Notes under the pieces: model-generated
What the model was told of the DNA's origin: nothing
The model's database searches: none
The model's input: the letters and a program-made list of their open reading frames with translations, nothing else
Program-made: the position numbers and the translations under genes
Shown here: positions 1 through 12,296 of the stretch, in pieces
Numbering within the stretch: the stretch's first letter is position 1
Layout: each line of letters begins with the position of its first letter
Source: Chrysemys picta bellii
Taxonomy: Eukaryota > Chordata > Testudines > Emydidae
Assembly: GCF_011386835.1 (NCBI RefSeq)
Contig: NC_088809.1
Coordinates: forward strand, 1,674,001-1,738,000
Length of the DNA: 64,000 bases
Direction: 5' to 3'

Positions 1-887
1 GCTGGGGAATTACTCAGAGGGAAAGGGGGCTTTAAAAACACAAACTGAAGGAGATTACAGACCTGTTCCATTCTCTTCAAGCAGGCAAAAGTAGTGGAAA
101 CCCTTCCTTCCCTCCCACTCATTCCCAAACACACAAAAGAGGGGTAAAGTAGCAGAGACCCTCCTTTTTGGTAACATTCAGAAGGTCTGGGAGGAAGGGT
201 GCAGATTCCCCCTTCCAATTTAGTGAGGGGCACACACTACTAGCCAGAACTGATAGGAAAGCTGGACCCACTGGGATCTGGAGGAGGAGATCAAAGCACA
301 GCTTAAGTTGGGCCTGGCTGACTCCCCCTTAACGACAGAGGGGCATCCAGGCCAATCCTGAGCAGAGGTGCAATTCGTTAGATCACAACAGTTGGAGTAA
401 GGATCTGGGCATAGGCCCCCACGGTGGAGTGAATTTTTCATTCTATTTCTTTTTATAGAGTGGTTTTCATTTTAGTTCATGTTATTTCACATTTGCAAAA
501 AACACAAGATTGTATAAATAAGCATCCAACAAATGTTTCCAATCTTGTGCATTACATAGGAAGGGACTGAAGGTTCAACTTCATTAACATTAATAGGAGA
601 CCTGGGCTGAAAGATGGACTAAAGGGTAATATGATCAGTACTTTTAAAGCAGCACACAGAAAATTTTCCAAATTATATATCTTATTTATAGTAAAATATA
701 GTGATCAAGGCACAAGCTTCCATCTTGATCAACAGATGCAAAGGAAAACAAAATTGGTTTGTTATTCGAGTCCACTGGAAATTAAAGTATACTATATAAT
801 TAACATTTTAACTGTTGAAGATGATTTTGTAATGGTTACCTTTTTTGATTGCCAATGCTTTCTAATCGTTCAGCCTACTCTTTCAGT

Positions 888-937
888 CCTAATTTGACTT
901 GTCAAATCTGAAATAGAATTTGACAAGTCAAATTAGG
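888..937. repeat. perfect 20-bp inverted repeat with 10-nt loop
   Basis: Arm 888-907 (CCTAATTTGACTTGTCAAAT) is the exact reverse complement of 918-937. The arms enclose a 10-nt spacer. Each arm is itself partly palindromic (TTTGAC-TT-GTCAAA). Confidence 0.9.
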
Positions 938-1005
938 CCTCCTGCTGGGAAGTATTAAAATTGCAGTCCCCCATTGAGACAACTACCTCTTTCATTAAAC
1001 AGATA

Positions 1006-1176
1006 AAAGAAGAACAGGAGTACTTGTGGCACCTTAGAGACTAACAAATTTATTAGAGCATAAGCTTTCGTGGACTACAGCCCACTTCTTCGGATGTGTT
1101 AGTCTCTAAGGTGCCACAAGTACTCCTGTTCTTCTTTTTGCGGATACAGACTAACACGGCTGCTACTCTGAAACCA
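1006..1176. mobile_element. inverted pair of Penelope-like element tails with 12-bp target duplication
   Basis: Two copies of a PLE 3' tail face each other: a minus-oriented arm from about 1011 and a plus-oriented arm from about 1097, sharing over 35 bp of inverted complement. The unit is bounded by a perfect 12-bp duplication ATTAAACAGATA at 994-1005 and 1177-1188, so it inserted as one 171-bp unit. The PLE assignment comes from the matching tail at 12210-12295. Confidence 0.8.
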
Positions 1177-1304
1177 ATTAAACAGATACTGAATCAGTAA
1201 TGCATTCCTAAATAAATGCTTTAACATTCTTTGACATTGTCATTTAGTAAACATTTAGAAAGTTTAATTATTGAGTTTTCCTTAAAGCATTTCATAACAA
1301 CACA

Positions 1305-1495
1305 GGTTTCAGAGTAGCAGCCGTGTTAGTCTGTATCCGCAAAAAGAACAGGAGTACTTGTGGCACCTTAGAGACTAACAAATTTATTAGAGCATAAGCT
1401 TTCGTGGACTACAGCATCCGAAGAAGTGGGCTGTAGTCCACGAAAGCTTATGCTCTAATAAATAAAAGGTGCCACAAGTACTCCTGTTCTTTTTG
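1305..1495. mobile_element. second inverted PLE-tail unit forming a long hairpin
   Basis: A unit of the same design lies 130 bp downstream. The arm at about 1352-1415 is complementary to 1429-1488, so the plus strand would fold into a near-perfect hairpin of over 55 bp. Flanks ATAACAACACAG and ATAGTAACACAG look like an imperfect target duplication, so this is a separate insertion. Confidence 0.75.
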
Positions 1496-3431
1496 CATAG
1501 TAACACAGCTGATGCATTAAGAGGCTTCCATAAATACTTGTATCAGCTCTAATCTTCTCGCAAAACCTGAGGACTCCAATAATGCTCTGCAATTCTATAG
1601 CACCTTCCAACATTAATGAAATAATCTTCAACACTCCTGTGAGATATGATCATATTGTACAGCTGGAGGACCAGAAGCACAAATAGATGAATTGCAGAGT
1701 CATGAGGGGCTGAGTACTTCAGGTCCCACAACGTCAAAATATGGGGTTCAGAATCTGGAAATCAGCGTATGTTCCCCTCTCTACCACTGGACTTGTGGAG
1801 AAGGTGCAGAGACCTACACCAAGTCCAAACTCACATGCCCAATGCTATACAGTCAGTGACACAATGAGAACTGAACTCTGATAGACAAACTTCCATACCT
1901 GTGCATTAATCACTAAACTGTAAGTGACTGTTATAATGGGAAGTTACTCCTGCTTAATTTTGGTTTTGATATATTTGCAGGTGGCTGGAGGACAAATTTA
2001 TTCTAAATTTTCTTTGAAGTAAATGTGATATTTGTTGAAAAACTTAACATGTATAAAATTAGTTCAACATTTCTCAAAATACTACTGTAACCAACAGTTG
2101 GAATCTATAGCAAATATATGATGGAAATATACCTTTAGGTATATTTACTACCTTATTTTCCGTACCATGTGCATAAAAATAGAGTTTTAGCTAGGCCTTC
2201 AAAAGCTACAATTCATTTTTTCCAGCTCCAGGTGTTCTTGACAGACTTAACTCTGAAAGTTTACATGTGCAAACTCTCATCTAGATTAAATAAAAACATA
2301 TCTTGCACCATTACTTAACTTTTTTGAAAAAGTTAAGGAAATTAACGTTTCCCAAAAATAAAATATTCTAAAGTCCTCTATATGACAGTAATATACCAGT
2401 AACAAATCAGGAAGCTATATATTCTTTAAATGGTCTACAAAATTCGGAAGGACATGATAGTTTCCTCCCAGTAAGAAAAAGCAAAGTCAAGAGTAGTATT
2501 TTAACTGGTAACCAAAACATCTCTACCCACTCTACTCTATTCAGTACTAACAAAATTAAGAGATCAGAGTGCTTCATACAGAGAGAATTTTTTTGTACAA
2601 TAAACATTACACTCTGTTCATGCCCTTATCAGACCACTGGGCACAAGAAGATTTCTCTATCATTGTACCATAGTTCTAACAGATCAAGGTTTTCCTGCAT
2701 AAACTGTCCAGGGTTCTAGGAGGATCTGTGTGACCTTCCCTGAGAAGTTAGATTCATAGCACTTTTTGAAAAACTGAGGGAAAAACTCCTTTGTCCTAGC
2801 CTATTACATCTCCCAGAACAGGTTGTCAATTTTAAGGATGTGTATAAGATCACATAATGGCTACCATATTTTCTTACACAGTCACTGCACTTCCAGCATC
2901 AAACTTAATGGTATGAGATTTTAATTGAGTATGTATTTGGAAAGTCCCAGTGGTGTAAGACATAGCTTATGGGAAAAAACGAAAACACTAAACTTTTAGT
3001 ATGATTTTCACCCATACACCAAGTTTTGTGCATTTTCATAGGAGATACTACAACAGAATAAAATCAAATTTAATTGCCTTTTAAATAACCGCAACAGCTA
3101 CTTTAATTTTGTTTCAACAGCAGTAAGTTATTCATAAATCAAATAGTTCACATGCTAGCGCAGAATGACAAGTAAATAGAGCAGAACACATTCAAGCAGA
3201 ATATAAACCCTACATATGAAAGGCAATTTTTCTTAAACATGGTGCACAGCCATTTTACAAATGTTACAAATAAACTACCAAGATGCAGGCACGCTAAGCC
3301 TTAATCTTCATTAATCCTGGGATGTCAGACAATTCTGGAACATCAAGGGAGGAAAAAAACGTACTGATGGAAAGATACCTTGCCAAATTGGACCATGTTA
3401 AATGGGAGTAAGTATCTACAATTCCTCTAAC

Positions 3432-3452
3432 AAAAAAAAAAAAAAAAAAAAA
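3432..3452 (+). repeat. poly-A tract
   Basis: 21 consecutive A. No retroelement was recognised immediately upstream. Confidence 0.9.
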
Positions 3453-6400
3453 GCTTTCAAAGTGGCCTGTTCCAAAACAAGTAATTTCTAAATCCAAACA
3501 TTTGAAGCCTTTACAGGAGAGGAAAAAAATAAGTGGTATGAACAGAAAGAACATGGAAAATTAGTTAGAGATACTTTTGTTAACCTGCTTTGGCCTTTTC
3601 ATGTGGTTGGTTTTCATAGATATTAGTTCACAAGTGCTCACAGCTGTGGGGAATTTAATAATAAAGGAGATATGAATTAAGAGCTCTAGTAAGAATACAT
3701 TATCAACTATGTACAGATGAAAAAAATGAAAGCCAGCATCCTGGACGAATTTCCAGTAGTTGAAGATAAAAGCTAACTAAATAAGAGTAAACCTCTGAAT
3801 TGTGAGCAATTTGGCAGACAAACAACCAAATATCCTCTCAGCACTGAAGCCAATGCCTTCTACTTGTATTTAAAATGGCACTGTTCTCAAAAAGCACTGG
3901 CGGACTTAGTTTCCATGCAATCCTATTATCTCACAGAATTGGGGAGGGGGAGCAAATACAGCCATAAAGAAGGAAGACAATTATAACCAACATAAAGCCA
4001 ACATTAGACTCTCAGATGGTTCTACACATAATTTTTCATCAGTTAGGGGAGATTGCATTCAATGTATCTTCTGATTATTATAGACATAAAACAGAGAAAA
4101 GAAGGAACCTTAAGATCGGTGCAATTTAAGAGATGGTACCAAGAGAAACAATGACAGAACAAATGGATGTTTTAAAACCATTGACCTGGCTGAATGGAAA
4201 AGTGATTGGGTAATTACAAAGGACTGTCCTTTCCAGATGTTGTTCCACTGCATATCTGCCATAGAATACAAGCGGTGGAAATTTACTTCAGAGATTAGTA
4301 ATACTGTCTCACTTTTAAACTCATATGATGCTCTTTCCTTTCCACAGTAATTTTTATTTACTACGACTATGGCTTAACTTGAATCTTGGTATTAAAATAA
4401 AGATAATGCTGGATTATAAATAGTCTTTTGGAAAGTGCTGTATGCTGTGCATTCAGGGATGGATGGAGACAACACAATATCCATAAAGGATAAGACTGCA
4501 ATATACAAGTCATCTCAAATGCATGCTCGAAGTTTTGAGTGTGCAAGCAAGAATATGGATGGCATGATACAGCAAGTCATGTTGTTATACAATGGTAGCA
4601 GAGAATGGAAAAAATCCATTACTGAATACTGAAAAAACAAATATGCTCTCTGATGAAAACAGGTAAAAATACATGAATACAATGAGCTTTTCATTCGTTG
4701 TTCCTCTGGAGGTTAGTCATTTTGCTCTGCCAGGAACCCCATGCCCACCACACACAAGATTATTTGTGGGGAGCTGAACTTGGTTATTATCTTAGCAGTG
4801 AAACAAAGAAAAAGGAGAACACCAAAGTACTTTACCTCTTCTCAGTACGATACATTACAGGTTATATGAGAAGCAAGATTCTAGGGGGGAAAAAATTGAT
4901 ACTGGACTCACTATGAATAGCAAAGCACATCACCTCACCTACTTCCACTTTCTCTCACATAGTTCCAAAATTAGAAACAATCAGAATCCTACTGGAAACA
5001 ATATACAGCATCTTAATTGGGCTGCCTGTACTAAATACGTCAGTAACGTATCACTTTGCATATCATTTTTTGACTTACTGGTTTAAAAAAAAGAAAAAAA
5101 GCTTACTTCAATGGTTAACCTTTTTCTTTGTAACGCTACTACTTTAGCCATTGTGACAAAAGAGTTTCAATTTTTACTTACACTGCAGACAATGACGCTG
5201 AAGATTTGTTTCACTCACTGAAGACAATCTAACACATACAATTCTATTAATAAGCATAGGAACATGCTTAATAAAATTCTACCTAGAATTATGTTGAAGA
5301 TTAGAATTTATAGTGTTACATTTATAGTAAATACAATTTCTAATAAATTGTCCTAGAGTAGATCCATCTACTAATCTATTTAGGTGTTTTGATTAGTTTA
5401 GTTATTTATATAACGTATATGGATGCACTTAAATTTCATTGTTCTATATTCAAAAAGCACAGCACAGTTCTTCAAATTTTACAGAAGCTATTCTATCTTA
5501 ATTTGGGTCAACCACAGTAGACCATGCCAATTTAGAATATTGTATTGAAAAATCTCTCCTGCCCACTCCCCCCCAAACATAGATAAAGCTATCCAAGCAA
5601 GACTTATTCGATGTCAAAAGCAGCCCTTAACTAATTAAATTGTGCCCTTCAGGAGTTATTCCACAAACCAGGATATCTGTATTTTTTCACATGTTCTGGA
5701 GAGGCTAATTTTCAGATATGTGATAACAAGATTCTGAATATTATGAGCACAGGCAATTCATAATCCCTGTGCACAAGAACAGAAGCATGTTTGTAACAAG
5801 GTTATCTGAAATACAAAACGAACAGGAGGCTCTGAAATAATGAACAGATATAAGTATCCTACCAGTAGTAGAGAAATGGTGGCAGTAAGTATTCGATCCC
5901 CTGCACCTCAGTAGTTTTTAAAAGATGCATGTTTCAAAAAGCGTTGTTACTAACACTAAATATAACAAAGCTTTTGAAAAAGGAAGTAGTATGAAGATTT
6001 AGCCTTCACATAGACTGAGCTGAAGAAATCAATCAATCTGTCATACCCAAATTCATGTGGTGCCAGGCAAGCATAACTGTCAGAACTATTCTCACTAGCA
6101 TAAGTCAGTATTTGGAATAGCAATAAGACTCTTTTGGGAGAGGTTATCTTTCTTATGAAGAATGTTATCCAAACTCCTCTCAAACAACAACATGCAATTA
6201 AAAATATATATATACTGTATACTCCCACATCCAGATTGCTAGGCTTAGAAACTATTACTGGGAAAGTTAAAAATACCACTGGGAAATGGGAATATTATCC
6301 CACCTCCCTGCCCCAGTACAATTTGCAAGTATTAACCCCATCAATTTACAGTGTGAAAAAAGTTTAAAATACTTGTGCAGTGCTCTGAAGATGAAAGGCA

Positions 6401-6689
6401 CTGTAGGGGAGATTGTGAAACCCTTATTCATATTACATCATGAGTAATCCCACGAAAGTCAACTGGCCTATTTATACACTCAGGTACTACTCAGTGTGAT
6501 AAATATATCACAATATGGCCCTATATAAGTATTCAGTTACACCAGATACTACCATCGTCTGTGGAAAAAATATGCACTTTAAGCATTTATCTAGTAACCC
6601 CAGCCATTTGATCACTAATCCCTTGGCAGACAAGTTTTTGGGATATGTTCTCAGTGGCATTTTTGGAAGTCCCATAAAGCCCAGCATGT

Positions 6690-6860
6690 GGACTGGGTGG
6701 TCCTTGGAGTAACTGAGTCAGGCAGGAAACACAAGGCGGTCCCCAAAAGTCCATTTTGCATCCTTACATTTTTATTTTGGGAAAGTTTATGGACTGTAAC
6801 ATCCAGGAGGTCAGACTCAATGATCACAATGGTCTGTCTGGCCTTGGAATCTATGAATCC
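6690..6860 (+). mobile_element. CR1 3'-tail fragment
   Basis: The block GGAGGTCAGACTCAATGATC and the terminal GGCCTTGGAATCTATGAATC match the common CR1 3' end with its ATTCTATGA-like terminus. Confidence 0.6.
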
Positions 6861-7425
6861 ACCAACCTGTTAAATTAGTTATTTCTCTCACTATTAAGAG
6901 TTGGTCCATCCACCAAGAGAGACAAAGCAATTTACGGAGAATGCAGAACGTCTTGGTTGTGTGGATTAGTTGGTGGGTGTTGGGGTGCAGGAGTCATTTG
7001 CTCTTGCACCCTCATGCGCTGTCCAAAAATGACCAGAAGTCAAGAGTGGAGGAGAGGTTGATGAGAACAGAAAAAGCAGAGTGACAGAAAAACATAGTAC
7101 TCAGTAAAGAGGAACATATTGCAGACCTTAAATCCCTCATGCAGTCATGAATGTGAATACGGAAGAGTAGACATGCTAAGGCATGTGCACATTTCACAGC
7201 AGGCTGCATTTCTGGAAAATGCAGATACTTCATGGTTTGAAAGAACCTAATTTCACCTCTTGAAACTCTCCTTCAGCAACAGTCGCCAATGCAAATGTAG
7301 GTAAATAGGTATCTACTAGATGAGAACTTTAAACATAAATAAAACTCACTTGCCTTACAATTATAGAAAACATACAGCTAGGGAAAAACATTCCTAAGTG
7401 GGCATTTACCAACCTCTTTTTTCAG

Positions 7426-7653
7426 ATGTTATTAGCAGAGACGCTTTTGGCAAACTGTTCTACAGATGAAGCACTGTGGATCTGGTTGGAATATGGAGAG
7501 AAGGGGGAACCCACACCAGGCCCTTATGCAAAATGCTATTTATTTTGCCAGCAGTATGTTGTTTACTCCACTGAGAAAATTCACAACATGATGGATAGAG
7601 CATTAAAAGCAAGGTCATTATTTAATGTCAACATTAAAGCGGTACAGATTCCT
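7426..7653 (+). CDS. unassigned exon-like ORF with good splice borders
   Basis: A 228-nt open frame (76 codons) is preceded by a good acceptor (pyrimidine tract then TTCAG) and ends at CCT|GTAAGT, a near-consensus donor. The encoded stretch has a protein-like composition with WIWLEYGEKGEPTPGPYAKC at residues 18-37. I do not recognise it as part of FAM222B, ERAL1, FLOT2 or a known transposon. It opens with ATG immediately at the acceptor. It could be an internal exon of an unidentified plus-strand gene, a fossil exon or coincidence. Confidence 0.3.
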
Positions 7654-8535
7654 GTAAGTATCTTCAGGCAGTGTGCGTAGTCTTATCTCAGGATAAAATA
7701 GATTTTTTTACACTTTAAAATCCATGTATACAGCAATTTATATGAAGAGTAAAAACTGAGGAGATGCCAGCATCTTCCAGCAATAATCTCTCCTATGTTG
7801 TTCTTTAGACTTGTCTATTTTTGCTCATTTCTTGTTTCAGTGATACACATCCTTTTCTCTTCTGACTCTGTGGAAGGACTTCAGTAAAATTCAGTGCAGT
7901 TTCTTCATATATTTTCAATTTTTCATACCATTCTTTCAAGTAGGCTCATAAATTTGAAGTCAATTAATCTAATGCTCCCCCCGCTCTTGCTTTCTCTGAT
8001 TCGGTCAGTCTTTCCCTGAGAGATGCCAGCTCTTTAGCCTCTCCGTCTCAGACTAGATCTATTTAATTTCTATTATGAGAACTGTGGTGTAGATCCATTT
8101 ACAGGGAACTCAAAGAGATAGGTCATTGTAAGAAAACACACAAAAAAACATAGGTCCATCTCTTGCTGAAAGTCTCATCTCCCTTATCTCCCAATCTGTC
8201 CTGTTTTGGCCTGGATCTTCCTCTCCTCAAAAATATGAATGTTACTTCAGGACAGTTAATTCTCCAACTGACCCACTAAAGGAAGTCTGGCTTCCTCCCT
8301 ACCCTCCAACATTCATTTGTTGTTCTCTCTCTCAACAGACCCTCTGATACTACAATTAAATTTATTCTACTTATAAAATACATTTCATATTATATACATT
8401 ATACTTCCCCAGATTTACCACCACACTGAATTTTCGTAAGAGCAAAATATTTATTGCTCACCTAAAGTTACGAGTCTTGGACTGACAGCGCAAGTTCTTA
8501 CAGCAAAATAAAATGTCTGATCAGAAACATACCTA

Positions 8536-8645
8536 TTCATAGATTTAAAGGAAAGAAGAGCCCACTATGATGATCTACTCTGACCTCCTGCAGAACACAG
8601 GCCATGGGATTTTACTCAGCAATCCTAGAACTAGAAGACATTATT
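8536..8645 (-). mobile_element. CR1-like 3'-tail fragment, inverted
   Basis: Starts TTCATAGATTTAAAGG and continues with TCTGACCTCCTGCAGAACAC, the reverse-oriented common CR1 tail. Confidence 0.55.
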
Positions 8646-10689
8646 TTTTCCTATTGCATACCTGGAAACTAGCAAACCCAGTATGCCTAATAAGATTTAC
8701 CCTATTACAGTGACATCACATTGGCTCTTGTGGAAATGACATCACAGAGGAATCCAACAGAGCAATAAACTATTAAGAGAACCTGTGTTTTTATAATCAG
8801 AGGAAAAAGTACTTCAGCAGAAAACTATTTATTTAGAAACCTAACGGTTTTCCATGAGGCTTCAGTGGCTAATGAAAGGAAATAATTTATGTCATCTTAA
8901 TAAACAGGAACAATAAACTATTGTTATTAAACCCCTGGTGTAGCAGGGCTATGCACAGCCTATAGCCACAATTTATTTTAAAAGGCATACAGACGAATTT
9001 AAAGCAGAGCCAGCAGGAAAGCATACCACATACACCTATAAAGCCATTCAGGTCCTGCTCTGGAAAATCATGTATTGCATACCCAAAGGCAGTGAAATAG
9101 TTAACTTGCTGAGTGGGCCGGAAACAGACAAGTAAACCTCTGCAATGCGAATGATTTTCATTATGGTTTGGTATTTATTGTACATACTTTTTCTGCCAGG
9201 AAGCTTCAAAATTTGCCAAATGGAAAGAATTTACAAAATCTTGATTAATATGAGCCTTTGTGACTCATACTTCTGCATTACAACATCAGTAAAGATCACA
9301 AACCACTTACATGCTTTATCAGGAATAAACGTGCATTAGCACTGTTGTACAGTAACTAATGATTCCCCTTCCTGTTCCAAACCCAACAAGAGTAATTTTT
9401 TATTACAGTGCTGATACATTAGAGCAAATCTAACACCACATTCCTTGGCAAAAGGACATTTTATAGTTAGTAAAAATGGTTCAAAACCACCCTCTCTCTC
9501 TCTGCAAGGACTCAAATGTGTGTACACACCTCATAAAAAGGCTCATGAAGGTCCTCCCCTTTCTTTGCCTTTCTAAAAAAGAAGTGACCTCTCTCTTCCT
9601 GAAAGAATCTGGGACTAGTTCCCCAAAGGCAGACACAGTAGTCTCTGCTAGGAAAGAACCAGAGCTAACCTATTGTGTTCAGTCCCTGAAAACGGTACAT
9701 GTGTCCTGGACCTGGTCAAGAAGCCATTTTCTTTCTGAAAATATCTTGTCTTGGATTTTCCTGACTTTGTTTCTTTTAAAAAGGATCAGCTGAGCCAGTC
9801 CCCTTGTTCCAAAATTATTACACACACTTCTAAAACATCAATCACATAATTGGGAAATACAGTTTCTTACAAAGGGGTGGGTAGGACCAAGATTCTCCTT
9901 TCCATCCTCTAACAGTATAATCCACAAAATTATACTGGGGAAACTCACCCACAGAATTAGAGGAAAACCAGAATAAAGAGGTGTTTGCATTGTGCTGTGA
10001 AGGAAGCAAAACTTTTACCCAAATCTCTATAAGCAGCAAATTCCACAGCTGAAGGTTCTAGATTGAGAATGCCCTGGCTCTGACAAATCCACACTGGTGC
10101 CTAACAAACAAAACATCCCTGGTAATCACAGCTGTGACTCAGATGAAAACACTGGTGGTCACTGACATAGATCACACTTCAATTAGGATTCTAGATAATG
10201 GACAGGACATTGAATTAAACCTAGACTTGACTTAGCAGCTATCATAGACAATGGAGCCAGTTTGTCCTGCCTAGAAGTGGAACACTGGATTCTGAACAAG
10301 CTGAATCTTCTGGGTGGTCTTTATGGTCAGTTCCAGAAAGAGCATGTTGCAGAGGTCTACCTAAGGTGACAAAGGCAAGATCACCATGGCTAGATTCATA
10401 TCTGAGGGGAAAGGGCAGTCTTTTTGTCAGTCAAAGAATTGTTATATTTCTGGTCACTGATGCCAGGTCTTATCCCACAAACCGATGAGATAATATGCCA
10501 CTTTGGACAAGTCACATTTTATCAACTCTCGCTAAATGACACGGAACAATCCTCAGTTTTTCATTATAGTCCCTGCCACCGTGGCATTTTACCCCGCTTA
10601 GGGAATCGTGTGTAAACTCTAGTCCAGCCTAACTGGTTCCGAACAGCGTTACGGTTTGCCAGTGTGAATAGTTCAATAGTCTAGCCAGT

Positions 10690-11450
10690 GAAAGGTAACA
10701 ATCCGCACTGCCGCCTTACCCACGGGAGGAGTTTCGAGCACGAGAACAGCCCGGTCGGGACTGAGCGGGGGCATCGCAAAGCAGCCCCGGAAAGCCAGGC
10801 CGAGGGCACGCAGCCCCGATCCCTTTGTCACGGTGACCGCTCCCCGCCTCCCCACGGCCGCTGTTGTCAGCCCCGCGCCCCGCCAGGCCTTGCCGAGCCC
10901 GCCCGCCGGCGGGGTGTCTGCTCCCGGGGACCCGCCAGGCGAGAGCGAGTCTGTCACCCGGGGCGGGGGGGGGGGGTTCCGACTCCTTCCGCCCCCAGCA
11001 CGAACAGCCCCGGGGGCGATCCAGGCCCGCGGCCGCCGGTCTGTGCCCCTCCCTGGGGCAGCGGGGCCGCGCCGCGCGCCACACGGACCCCGAGAGCCCA
11101 GCGCGCGGAGCCCGCCCCCCGGCCCGCACTTACTCTCGGTGTCCCTGCCCGGGCCTCATGGCGCCGCCGCTCGCTGCTCCCCGGCCCCGCTCTCGCTGTG
11201 GTGGCTGCGCCAGGCCACCACCAGCCGCCTCTTGCGCATGCGCTCTCACCGCCCAGCGCGATGCCGGCTGCGTCCTGGCGCAGGCGCGTTCCCCGCCCCT
11301 CGGGGCCCGCGCAGGCGCACTTCATAGCCGGGGAGGGAGGGGTCCTTTAGCTTTTGTCACTGTGGTGTCCCCAGACGTGCCTGACGGAAACGTGCGGGCG
11401 CCGAGCAGCAGCTCCCTGAGCCCCAGCCCTAAGCCCGACTCGCCGCGTCC
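10690..11450. promoter_or_regulatory. CpG island promoter with NRF1-like sites; possibly FAM222B
   Basis: GC content rises sharply and CpG is abundant. TGCGCATGCGC at 11233-11243 is a near-perfect NRF1 site, and similar GCGCAGGCGC blocks lie near 11277-11287 and 11308-11318. On the minus strand an exon could end at 11134 with a strong GTAAGT donor; an ATG at 11159 would be 26 nt inside it. In human the gene next to ERAL1 is FAM222B, whose first exon is non-coding and followed by a long intron. That fits the gene-poor 10 kb to the left. The gene assignment is inference by synteny; open frames on both strands here are compositional. Confidence 0.6.
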
Positions 11451-11585
11451 GTCCGCAGACTGCGGGTGCTGGGGCCAGACTCGCCTCCCACCCCCCGCCG
11501 GGGTGGCCATACCACTGCCTGCCCTCGCCGTGCTCCGCCTATGGCCCCTGTCGCGAGGGCCCTGGCAGCACCAACCTCCCCCCCC

Positions 11586-12296
11586 TCATTCACCTGCACA
11601 TCCACTAATGCTATATATGCCATCATGTGCCAGCAATGCCCCTCTGCCATGTACACTGGCCAAACCGGACAGTCCCTCCGCAAAAGAATAAATGGACACA
11701 AATCGGACATCAGGAATGGTAACATACATAAGCCAAGTATCAGGGGGTAGCTGTGTTAGTCTGTATCTACAAAAACAACAAGGAGTCTGGTGGCACCTTA
11801 AAGACTAACAGATATATTTGGGCATAAGCTTTCGTGAGTAAAAACCTCACTTCTTCGGAAGCCAGTAAGTGAACACTTCAATCTCCCTGGTCATTCTATT
11901 ACAGATTTAAAAGTCATTGAACAAAAAAACTTCAGAAATAGACTTCAAAGAGAAACAGCAGAACTAAAATTCATTTGCAAATTTAACACCATTAATCTGG
12001 GCTTGAATAGGGACTGGGAGTGGCTGGCTCATTACAGAGGCAGCTTTTCCTCTTCTGGAATTGACACCTCCTCATCTCTTATTGGGAGGGGACTACATCC
12101 ACCCTGATTGAATTGGCCCTGTCAACACTGGTTCTCCACTTGCGAAGTAACTCCCTGCTCTCCATGTGTCAGTATATAATGCCTGCATCTGTAACTTTCA
12201 CTCTATGCATCTGAAGAAGTGAGGTTTTTACCTACGAAAGCTTATGCCCAAATAAATCTGTTAGTCTTTAAGGTGCCACCAGACTCCTTGTTGTTA
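11586..12296 (+). mobile_element. 5'-truncated Penelope-like element with GIY-YIG domain remnant
   Basis: The frame at 11586-11740 encodes a Cys pair, then MYTGQTGQSLRKRINGHKSD, which fits the GIY-YIG endonuclease of Penelope-like retroelements. The frame breaks at 11740 because of a nested insertion. The element resumes at 11859 with EHFNLPGHS-type sequence and continues, with stops, to a 3' tail at 12210-12295 ending near CCTTGTTGTT. It is not functional: the reverse transcriptase region is absent and the frame is interrupted. Confidence 0.8.
11740..11858 (-). mobile_element. inverted PLE tail nested in the PLE
   Basis: This 119-bp insert is the reverse complement of the tail found at 12210-12295. 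It is flanked by AAGCCAAGTA (11730-11739) and AAGCCAGTA (11859-11867), a target duplication differing by one indel. It separates the two halves of the GIY-YIG region of the host element. Confidence 0.75.

Larger units (their letters stand above)
1..10680. other. AT-rich gene-poor stretch
   Basis: Apart from the repeats listed and the exon-like ORF at 7426-7653, I see no conserved coding exon, tRNA or known non-coding RNA. If the CpG island at 11 kb is the FAM222B promoter firing leftwards, this is its first intron. FAM222B coding sequence is not present in the window. Confidence 0.6.

Noticed and set aside
10688..11691. Open frames of 160-275 codons in the CpG island
   Set aside because: Arg/Pro/Ala-rich frames on both strands overlap each other, as expected from GC content; no homology recognised.
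11466..11750. ORF joining CpG-island sequence to the GIY-YIG region as a possible fusion gene
   Set aside because: The first half is compositional. Only the part after about 11586 resembles PLE, and it ends in a nested insertion.
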